Shown here: piece by piece, positions 16,501-22,636 of the stretch
Layout of the letters: each line of letters opens with the position of its first letter
Numbering within the stretch: position 1 is the stretch's first letter
NCBI GenBank assembly: GCA_024102975.1
Contig: JAGFJD010000423.1
Coordinates: 1 to 32,298, forward strand
DNA: 32,298 nucleotides
Source of the DNA: Phaeodactylibacter sp.
Lineage (GTDB): Bacteria; Bacteroidota; Bacteroidia; Chitinophagales; Saprospiraceae
Reading direction: 5' to 3'
Program-made: the position numbers and the translations under genes
The notes under the pieces: model-generated
The model's input: only the letters and a program-made list of their open reading frames with translations
The model's database searches: none
What the model was told of the DNA's origin: nothing

Positions 16501-19500
16501 CAGTTGGACTACTGGCTCACGGAAATGTCCGGAAACTGCGGCGCCTCCGGCTCTTTTATCACGCCGGACTGCATTGACGGATGCGTGCTTGGAACAGTAA
16601 CCACCCCTATCGCCAACGTGGGCTGTAACAATGACGGCACCTATAATATCCCACTGCATGTTGAGAATGCGCAACCCGGCGACCTGCTCCTGGTACAGTC
16701 CGTTGTTACAGGATATACCGACACCCTTGCTTACGGCCAGCTGGGCGCTCTGGTGCTGCAACTGTCGCACTGGCCGGCGCCGCCCAACGGCCGGGAGATC
16801 CTGAATATCTGCTTCCTCAACCAGCAGGATTGTTGTGTCACAGCCGAATTTGCCGTGAACTGCCCCTGCCCCTGGCTAACGGGCGTCACCATCGCGCCCA
16901 ATGGCTGCCGGAACGACGGCACGTTTACCGCCACGCTGAACATCACGACCCCGGCACCCGCCATCGGCAATATTTTCGTTGTGGAATCGGAGAATTACCG
17001 GGCAGAATTCAGCGTCGCCGACCTGCCGGTGGAGATCGGCCCCTTCCCCGGCACGGGCGGGCCGAGGACGGTGCATGTCCTCTTCCCCGGCACGGACTGC
17101 CAGACGACGGTTACGTTCATCACTCCCGACTGCGGCAACGGTGGCTGCGCCTTCACCGGCATCGTCGCCGAACCCCATAGCTGTGACGGCGGCCAGTTCC
17201 TGATCGACGTAGAGGTGCGGGCCGTCAACCCCGGCGCTCTGGGGTACTTCATCTTTGCCGACGGACAGATCAACGGGCCATACGCCTACAACGAGCCCTT
17301 CGTCACCCTCGGCCCGTTTGACGGCGATGGAACAACGATCTACGACCTGCTCATCCTGGACATCGAGGATCCCTCCTGCTTTGGTTACGCGGAGGTGGGC
17401 CCCGTCGACTGCGGAGCGCTCTGCGGCATCCACAACCTGCGGGTGGACCCCCTCGGCTGCAACGCCGACGGGACCTACAACGTGCTGCTTAATTTTGAGG
17501 TGGACAACCCGGGCAACGATTTCTTCGATGTCTATGGCCGCAACGGAGACCTGATCGGCTTTTACCGGCTGGACGAACGGCCCGTCAGGATCGAGGGGCT
17601 GGACCCGGTGAGTTCCGGCGTGGGTTACCTGCGGGTATGCATCAACGACACCCCCGGCTGCTGCGAGGACATCGAATTTTTCGAGCCGGACTGCACGGGC
17701 GCCTGCCGCATCTACGATGTCCGGGTTGAACCGGACAGTTGCGATGCCGACGGCAATTACTACGTGCGCCTCTACTTCAATTTTGACAATATCAGCAGCA
17801 ACAGCAACGGCTTCCGGGTCTTCGGCAACGGGCAGGACTACGGTACGTACAGCTACACCATGCCGTTCCCCGTAACCGTCGGGCCCATTGCGCCTACCGG
17901 CGCCCTGGCCTACGAGCTCATCGTGGCCGACCTGGGCAACCCCGACTGCCGTGGCGTTGTCGAATTCGGCGCTTTCGACTGCAGCCCCGATTCCCTGGTG
18001 TGCATCACCTTCGACGAATTTGAAACCGCTCCGAACGATACTGTCAACCTGGCCTTCGGCAGCCCCCTGGATTCCATCTACGACGAGGCTGGAATCGTTT
18101 TCAACGCCGTGGCCGTTCCGCTGGCGAACAACGCCAGTTATTTCGAATGGGTGACGGGTGCCGCCTTTGCGCCTTGCGGCACGCCGGCAGCCGGCGGCAA
18201 CCTGTATATGAACGGCGGGATCGAAATGGATTTCAGCCCGTTGGCCACCCTGCCCACTGCCATCACTTTCGATGTTTACTTCTGCAATTCGCCCTCCGTC
18301 ATTCCGCAGATCGCCCTTGGCGCCAACGGGGAGCTGTACAGCGGCCTCCTCTCCGGGCTGCCGGCCGATTTGCCGGGCGGCATCCGCCTGGAGTTCATCC
18401 CGGCAGCAAATTCCTTTGGGCAGGGGCAGGTCATCGTAAGCGGGGCAGTTGAAAACCTGGTCATCGGCGGCCAGTGGCTGTTCATCGACAACCTCTGCTT
18501 CAACCAGCCGGGGCCGCAGGCGGGCGACGACTGTGTCAGCTTCGATGCCTATGACGGCGTCCCGGGAGATACCCTTGCCAATTACGGCCATCCGGAGGAA
18601 CTGGAGTACCGGGAGGACGGCGTGGTGGTCACCGCCCGCAGCATTGAGTGGAACGGCGCGGCCAATTACTTTACCGGAGTGTATGTCTTCGGGAATAGTT
18701 TTTGCGGATTTGGCGACGACGACGCAGCGCTTGAATTCGGCGGCGCCCTGCGCTTCAGCTTCACCGGGCTGCCCAACCTGCCGGTGCGCGTTTCTTTCGG
18801 GCTGGCTTTCTGCCAGGGGCAATCGCAGGATATCATTCTCTCCGTTAATGGAGAGAACTACCGGGGTGACATTGCCGCCCTTCCGGATATGCTGTCGAAC
18901 GTGGCCGTCAGCGCTTCCAGGCTCGCCGGCAACAGCAATATCTGGCAGGTAGAACTGACGGGCACCGTCGAAAATTTTGAGATCGGCGGCAGCGGCTTGT
19001 CGATCGACGACGTGTGCTTCGATACGCCCATGCAGGACGAAGAAGTATGGCCCGGCGACGCCAACGCCGACAACCTCGCCCACCACATCGACCTGCTGAG
19101 CATCGGCCTGGCCTACGGCTTCCAGGGGACGCCCCGCTTCGTAGACGGCGCCAACTGGATGGGCGTCACTGCCGCCGACTGGCCCCGGTCTTTCGCCAAC
19201 GGCACCAACTACAAGCACGCCGACTGCAACGGCGACGGGGTAGTGGATTTAGCCGACCGCCAGGTGCTCGTTCAGAACTACGGCCTGACGCATGGCCCGC
19301 GAACCGATATGCCGGACCTGCCCGGCACCGATACCGACCCGCCGGGTTATATCGACTTTCCGGCCACGATGCCGGTGGGCAGTGCCTTCAACATCCCCAT
19401 AATAATAGGCACCCGGAGCCAGCCCATCCAGGATGTGTACGGCATTGCCTTTACAGTGGAATTCGACCCCCAAATATTCGACCCGAACGCGTTCGGGATC

Positions 19501-20034
19501 AGCTACCCGGTGAGCTGGTTCGGCGAACCGGGCGTCAATACGCTCGCCATCGACCGGACGTACGCCGCTGATGGCCGCATCGAGGTGGCCATCACCCGCA
19601 TCGACCAGAACAACGTCTCCGGCCATGGGGCAGTTGCCTACCTGATCGGCATCATCGACGACATTGCCGGCTTCCAGCCGGCTTCGCAGGTGCTCATCAA
19701 AGACGTGCTGGCCATCAGCCGGGAAGAGGTACGGATACCCATACAGGGCCGGTCGACAGCGTTTGAACTCCAGTACAAGGAAGAGGCGCCCGCGCCGGAT
19801 GCCAAAGGCGTCTTCTCGGTCTTCCCCAACCCGGCGACGGACTGGGTGACGGTTACCTCCAAATACGGCTACCAGCCCGAGCAATTAACCTTGCTTGCCC
19901 TTGACGGAAGGGAGATTCGCGCGCCGCAGGAGGAGAACCGCCGGATTTCCCTGAAGGGGCTGCCGGCCGGCACCTACATCCTGAGCATCCGGACCGGAGG
20001 GACGCGGGTGCATAAGTTGATCGTGAAGGATTAG
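13528..20034 (+). CDS. Giant T9SS-secreted modular Cys-rich surface protein
   Basis: This 2168-residue predicted surface or secreted protein starts with a signal peptide (1-21, ends RMMGQ). Two module types follow. Type A (about 165-180 residues; near 22-190, 289-458, 1492-1668 and 1669-1840) begins with C-x-x-F-(D/E) and ends with a strand like NLVIGGQWLFIDNLCF. Type B (about 85-100 residues, 12 copies: one at 192-288, eleven at 461-1491) starts C-x(10-13)-C, has a DFDY-like strand, a YADLPV-(T/S)-VGP-like turn, one or two Cys near residue 75 and a terminal Cys. Disulphide-bonded beta-sandwiches are likely. A dockerin-like region (1841-1915) has two good calcium loops, DANADNLAHHID and DCNGDGVVDLAD. 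A cohesin-like domain (about 1930-2085) and a T9SS type A sorting domain (2093-2168, FSVFPNPATDWVTV) end the protein. I do not recognise a named family for the B modules. Adhesion is a guess. Confidence 0.88.
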   Translation: MNKTLLLIASVLFLSIRMMGQPLPCFHFEDIPAGTQIGPASGNSPGDVLFSQAGIQVSIQEILYPDGTTGFANAQILDDNTGWLDGQFFFMGNNSLRFDLSQADGALNQLCFDFFDGGGVENFAVNGSSVAVLDNFSEVASLSFPGVAVEVDFSNTNSPGQGTVCITGNIESLLIGGQEFGIDNVCADAVLACPIANLQAEIVSCDDNGDYNIEVDFDWLSPLTVIVNFDILIEGERAATITQADLPYLLEGVQPATDALEFTLAVCQSDNADCCESVILQKQCPAGGCMEFEGLAGPVYGNSAGTPPGTPFYNESDIGLLLIPFQSLFWTTTYGDLVVLDAAAAPEMTAASGQYLGFESVNAVFDLTGYPDPVDSVVVDFYYSGGAVNLAANGSNILIQNALLPGLYALAPGITLRVVFDNTSATEGQLIFAGNIQTLLIGGAGDFRIDNLCVNPVALPCRLAGMSIELGPCEDTIGFNATINFDYQGTSDSFSLFGPGVQGNYAYADLPVTVGPVPNNNSGIYAFFAADLAQDGCWLGDTIQAVPCTGCAFEGLTVNYLGLAPNGQNAIEIDFDLVGPTVTDFFSVYFDGQLYERFSWNDVPARLLVPCNSANDVVREITVCEGEDHCCVTLPLIYLAPCPAPCSIANLQLRPGPCNPNNVFDVTLDFDYRNTSDTFELWLNGNATGRFFAYADLPVSVSPFVAPTNDLEFTVVDANRPDCGATAVLPAYDCGNPCNGLIDSVAYYLTDCNDNGNYFIVIEQLFPNPPNLAFLFSVSVDGMFAGSFSSAGLPVELGPYPGNGTARGVAVYTQNTTDCAYRFITAPVQCDGACPLQSVGLAGDVQCDNSGFYRAKLRVEGPAVGDVLTVTSAVTNFSLTVAYDGGPVVVEMPDTGQNYDELTVCLPLSTTNTLCCLDIAFDYVCRPCDIFNFHLDPLDCTADTTFFFTIDFDAQGAFSDTFTLQLSNGFEQHFLYSQLPLTMGPIPGLGEQLDYWLTEMSGNCGASGSFITPDCIDGCVLGTVTTPIANVGCNNDGTYNIPLHVENAQPGDLLLVQSVVTGYTDTLAYGQLGALVLQLSHWPAPPNGREILNICFLNQQDCCVTAEFAVNCPCPWLTGVTIAPNGCRNDGTFTATLNITTPAPAIGNIFVVESENYRAEFSVADLPVEIGPFPGTGGPRTVHVLFPGTDCQTTVTFITPDCGNGGCAFTGIVAEPHSCDGGQFLIDVEVRAVNPGALGYFIFADGQINGPYAYNEPFVTLGPFDGDGTTIYDLLILDIEDPSCFGYAEVGPVDCGALCGIHNLRVDPLGCNADGTYNVLLNFEVDNPGNDFFDVYGRNGDLIGFYRLDERPVRIEGLDPVSSGVGYLRVCINDTPGCCEDIEFFEPDCTGACRIYDVRVEPDSCDADGNYYVRLYFNFDNISSNSNGFRVFGNGQDYGTYSYTMPFPVTVGPIAPTGALAYELIVADLGNPDCRGVVEFGAFDCSPDSLVCITFDEFETAPNDTVNLAFGSPLDSIYDEAGIVFNAVAVPLANNASYFEWVTGAAFAPCGTPAAGGNLYMNGGIEMDFSPLATLPTAITFDVYFCNSPSVIPQIALGANGELYSGLLSGLPADLPGGIRLEFIPAANSFGQGQVIVSGAVENLVIGGQWLFIDNLCFNQPGPQAGDDCVSFDAYDGVPGDTLANYGHPEELEYREDGVVVTARSIEWNGAANYFTGVYVFGNSFCGFGDDDAALEFGGALRFSFTGLPNLPVRVSFGLAFCQGQSQDIILSVNGENYRGDIAALPDMLSNVAVSASRLAGNSNIWQVELTGTVENFEIGGSGLSIDDVCFDTPMQDEEVWPGDANADNLAHHIDLLSIGLAYGFQGTPRFVDGANWMGVTAADWPRSFANGTNYKHADCNGDGVVDLADRQVLVQNYGLTHGPRTDMPDLPGTDTDPPGYIDFPATMPVGSAFNIPIIIGTRSQPIQDVYGIAFTVEFDPQIFDPNAFGISYPVSWFGEPGVNTLAIDRTYAADGRIEVAITRIDQNNVSGHGAVAYLIGIIDDIAGFQPASQVLIKDVLAISREEVRIPIQGRSTAFELQYKEEAPAPDAKGVFSVFPNPATDWVTVTSKYGYQPEQLTLLALDGREIRAPQEENRRISLKGLPAGTYILSIRTGGTRVHKLIVKD

Positions 20035-20055
20035 AGTTATTGGTTGTTGGGGTTA

Positions 20056-20095
20056 TTGGTTATTCCGGGGGCAGCCGGCGTTCCGGAATAACCAA
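20056..20095. repeat. Perfect 13-bp stem hairpin after the giant gene
   Basis: TTGGTTATTCCGG at 20056-20068 pairs perfectly with CCGGAATAACCAA at 20083-20095 around a 14-base loop. It begins 22 bases after the stop codon of the giant gene. There is no U-tract, so it may protect the 3' end rather than terminate. A second hairpin with a U-tract follows at 20192. Confidence 0.65.
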
Positions 20096-20191
20096 CCAAC
20101 CGGCAGTTCCGCTTCCGCTGCCCCGCTTCCCAAAATGCAGGAGAATCCCCGTTAGTTTAGCTGTAATTTTCCAAAAATACTGTCAGAACCC

Positions 20192-20222
20192 GCCGCCGCC
20201 TCCGGGCGGCGGCTTTTATTTG
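20192..20222 (+). terminator. Rho-independent-type terminator
   Basis: GCCGCCGCC at 20192-20200 and GGCGGCGGC at 20205-20213 form a perfect 9-bp GC stem with a TCCG tetraloop, followed by TTTTATTTGG. This is the likely terminator for the giant gene on the plus strand. The minus-strand DinB-like gene ends at 20240, facing it, but the U-tract is only on the plus strand. Confidence 0.75.
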
Positions 20223-20239
20223 GTTTATCCTGAACTCCC

Positions 20240-20722
20240 CTATCCTTCCCGTATCATTTTTTTCAGGAGGACAACCTGCCCCAGGTGATAATAGCTGTGC
20301 TCGATCATGGCAAGGATATTCCGGTAGTAATTCCCGTATTTTTCTTCGACAAAACCCGCCCCTAACTTTTCGTCAGGTATTTGCTCCACCAGGCTGGCAA
20401 AGGCTTCGCCATCGCTCCACATCTTGTCCAGCAGTTTTTCCCAGTCCTCCTGCGATTCGACCGGCGGCATGTCGAAGCTGTATTTGTCCCGGATGTCGAG
20501 CGAGCCGCCTTTCAGCACATTCAGTATGCCGGAGACATAGTAATTGACGTGGAAGGCAAGGGCGGCCAGGGTATTCAGGTTGCCGACTTTGGTGGTCGCC
20601 TCTTCCCAGGTGACATCCGACAGCTGGGCCTTCAGGTTGGTGGTGGCAACCCAGGTGCCGTTCAGGTAGACTTCCCGGAACTGTTTGGCGATTTGTGGCG
20701 CCAGATTCATATTAGCACTCAT
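20240..20722 (-). CDS. DinB-superfamily protein
   Basis: This four-helix-bundle protein of the DinB/YfiT-like superfamily has about 160 residues. Candidate metal-binding histidines lie in LAFHVNYYVSG and in IEHSYYHLGQ near the C-terminus, the usual H...HxxxH layout. The family includes thiol-dependent S-transferases and many uncharacterised stress proteins; the specific reaction here is unknown. An open frame extends to 20743. I prefer the ATG at 20722 (MSANMNLAPQIAKQF), because the upstream seven residues look like leader sequence. The gene follows the membrane-protein gene on the same strand after about 57 bases. Confidence 0.78.
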   Translation of the reverse strand: MSANMNLAPQIAKQFREVYLNGTWVATTNLKAQLSDVTWEEATTKVGNLNTLAALAFHVNYYVSGILNVLKGGSLDIRDKYSFDMPPVESQEDWEKLLDKMWSDGEAFASLVEQIPDEKLGAGFVEEKYGNYYRNILAMIEHSYYHLGQVVLLKKMIREG

Positions 20723-20779
20723 ATTTATTTGATTTAATGTCAAAGCGTTACCAATGCAGCAGCGGAAAACAGCCCTAAG

Positions 20780-21916
20780 TTACGCACCAGATGAATCTGG
20801 TACGTCCATTTGGCCGATCAGGCCGGCCGTGTCGAAGTTGCACAGGTTGTAGTGGTATTCATAGGCTTCCTGCAGCATTTTTCCGCTCATCGTTACCCCG
20901 TTGCGTTCCAGGGAGCGCAGGGCACACTGGCGCGCCGCCTGGCCGGAGAAGAAAAAGCGTGCGGTCAGGCCGATGTAGTTGTTCATGGTGACGGCGTCCT
21001 GGTTGTCGCGGTCCATCATTTCGGAGAGTACGTTGGTAGCGACCTGGAACTGCTTTTTCTCCAGGGCCAGCAGGCCGATGTCGAAGAGCTTGTCGGAGGA
21101 GCCGGGGATGAGGCTGAGCACGTTGAGCACCCGGGGCATCATGTCGGAGTAGTCCTTTTTCAGGGAGGCCAGGGCGATCTTGAAGGTGCAGTCTTTGACC
21201 TTGCGCGTTTCGTTACCGTAGATAAGGGGGTTGTCCGGGGTGGACTGCATTTTCAGGCCCATCAGGATATCTTTATAGGCGGCCAGCACTTCGATCATAT
21301 TGGAGCGGCTGCCCGGCTCGGTCGAGTTGGCCACCGAATTGCAGAGGATTTCGACCAGCTGGATGAGGTTGTCGTCGTTCTTGCCGGGGGTGGTGTCAAC
21401 TTTCAGGTTCTGGAGGATTTCCTCCAGGGCCTGGATGACGATGCGGGTTTCCGCGCCGCCTTTGGAGTAGATGCCCAGGTATTCGATATCGTCGAGGTAG
21501 GCGCGGTCCAGCTTGCCGGTTTTGCGGTAGGATTCCAGCAGCTTTTTTTTGATGATATGCACCACTTTGGCGCGGTAACCCTGGGAGCGGATCAGGTGGA
21601 TGTAGAGGAAGGCCAGGGTGGAGAACAACATCAGGAAAAAGAGCAGGGTGATAAGCAGTTCCCGCCCCGGTATTTGTTCCGGCGGGAAGGGGATGACCCA
21701 GAATAGGGTGCGCGGATAAGCGGCCAGGATGATGAGCAGCAACAACACCGTCAGCACCAGCAACTGGTTGATCAGGTTGGCGGCGTAGTTCTTCCGGCTC
21801 ATCCGCCGCAGGTCTTCCGGCAGGAAAATCTGGTTGACCAGGATGGGCAGGCCCAGCAGGAAGACGTAAACCGTCACGCTGACTTCGACGATGAGGCTGA
21901 GGTAGTCGGTGTACAT
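20780..21916 (-). CDS. Membrane protein with cytoplasmic helical domain, unknown function
   Basis: This 378-residue protein has three hydrophobic segments in the N-terminal third: about 7-27, 48-68 and 86-108. A Lys/Arg-rich stretch follows (IKKKLLESYRKTGKLD). The remaining 250 residues form a mostly helical, presumably cytoplasmic domain. That domain contains ALEEILQNL, ALEKKQFQVATNVLSEMM and similar paired helices resembling degenerate TPR-like repeats. I do not recognise the family. It lies downstream of the sensor/receiver pair on the same strand, separated by a 216-base repeat-rich gap. It might be part of the same pathway, but there is no direct evidence. The C-terminal residues are encoded by a dispersed palindrome. 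Confidence 0.75.
   Translation of the reverse strand: MYTDYLSLIVEVSVTVYVFLLGLPILVNQIFLPEDLRRMSRKNYAANLINQLLVLTVLLLLIILAAYPRTLFWVIPFPPEQIPGRELLITLLFFLMLFSTLAFLYIHLIRSQGYRAKVVHIIKKKLLESYRKTGKLDRAYLDDIEYLGIYSKGGAETRIVIQALEEILQNLKVDTTPGKNDDNLIQLVEILCNSVANSTEPGSRSNMIEVLAAYKDILMGLKMQSTPDNPLIYGNETRKVKDCTFKIALASLKKDYSDMMPRVLNVLSLIPGSSDKLFDIGLLALEKKQFQVATNVLSEMMDRDNQDAVTMNNYIGLTARFFFSGQAARQCALRSLERNGVTMSGKMLQEAYEYHYNLCNFDTAGLIGQMDVPDSSGA
20787..20800. repeat. Palindrome CCAGATGAATCTGG, copy 2
   Basis: This 14-base near-palindrome encodes the last residues (PDSSG) of the minus-strand membrane protein, immediately before its stop. Its 12-base core equals that at 401-412, with partly shared flanks. A dispersed repeat may have become part of the gene's 3' end. 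Confidence 0.4.
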
Positions 21917-22132
21917 GATTTGGGATATCCGATTTCTGATTTTCGATTTTTGATGTGCCCGAAAACATCCCGCCCCTGGCCTCCCCAGAAATCAAACATC
22001 AAACATCGCACATCAAACGTCATAAATACCTAACCTAAATTCGGCATTCGGCATTTGGTTGCTCCAGGATAGCTGCCGAATGCGCGAACACCGAATTGCG
22101 AATACCGAACGCCGGCCAAGGGCTTGCCGTGT
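21917..22132. other. Repeat-rich intergenic gap
   Basis: No gene is present. At about 21930-22020 there are GATTTNNGATTT-type units followed by their complement (AAATCAAACATCAAACATCGCACATC). At about 22040-22112 there are ATTCGGCATTCGGC units followed by GCCGAATGCG, CCGAATTGCG and GAATACCG. Each half reads as an inverted repeat built from short 7-9-base iterations. These can form long hairpins and separate the receiver gene from the membrane-protein gene. Confidence 0.6.
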
Positions 22133-22636
22133 TCAATAAACCCCATTCGGAATCCCCTCCGAAATTTCCCGGATGAACTCCAGCAGGGCTGTATGCGGCA
22201 TCATGGCGTTCTTGCGCTTGTACTTCAGTCCGGTGAGGTTCAGTTCGGTGAGGTCGGCCTTCAGTTCTTCGAGGCGCTCGACGGTGAAGACGCCGTAGCG
22301 GGCGGCGGCCAGGTTCTGGGCAACCCGGAGGGAGGGCTTATTGCCGTTCTCTCCGAAGATGCGCCGCAGCAGCTCCAGGCCCAGGCGGCTGGAGTTGGCG
22401 TTGTTCTTTCTCTGGAGTTCTTCGTATCTGGACAGCCACTCCGGGTTCCTGCCGGGCGGGATCCGAATGTCCACGATGATGATGTCATAACGGCGCTCAT
22501 TGAGGTAGAAGAAAGCCTCCGAAGCATTGGAGGCGATATCGAGGTGGTAATTTCCTTCGATATAGACCGGGCTGGCCAGGTGGTACAGGTCGCTGTCGGC
22601 GTCGTCTTCGATCCAGAGCACTTTATATGCGTTCAT
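22133..22636 (-). CDS. Stand-alone response-regulator receiver protein
   Basis: This 167-residue CheY-like receiver has no output domain. The acidic pocket is visible as IEDD (Asp11, Asp12). The phospho-acceptor is probably Asp56, in YDIIIVDIRIPPG. The segment between the third strand and the C-terminal strands is longer than usual. It contains an Arg/Glu/Asn-rich insertion (from GRNPEW to about FGENGN), so the conserved lysine is displaced to the region LKYKRKN near residue 140. The ATG overlaps the stop of the sensor gene by four bases (ATGA), indicating translational coupling. The sensor is therefore the likely partner. Output is presumably by protein-protein contact. Confidence 0.85.
   Translation of the reverse strand: MNAYKVLWIEDDADSDLYHLASPVYIEGNYHLDIASNASEAFFYLNERRYDIIIVDIRIPPGRNPEWLSRYEELQRKNNANSSRLGLELLRRIFGENGNKPSLRVAQNLAAARYGVFTVERLEELKADLTELNLTGLKYKRKNAMMPHTALLEFIREISEGIPNGVY

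Noticed and set aside
16876-19218. Long minus-strand open frame (780 codons) opposite the giant gene
   Set aside because: It is an antisense shadow of a GC-rich gene. Its composition (Val, Gly, Ala, Asp, His) is typical of the reverse frame, with no domain or signal, and the plus-strand gene is clearly real.
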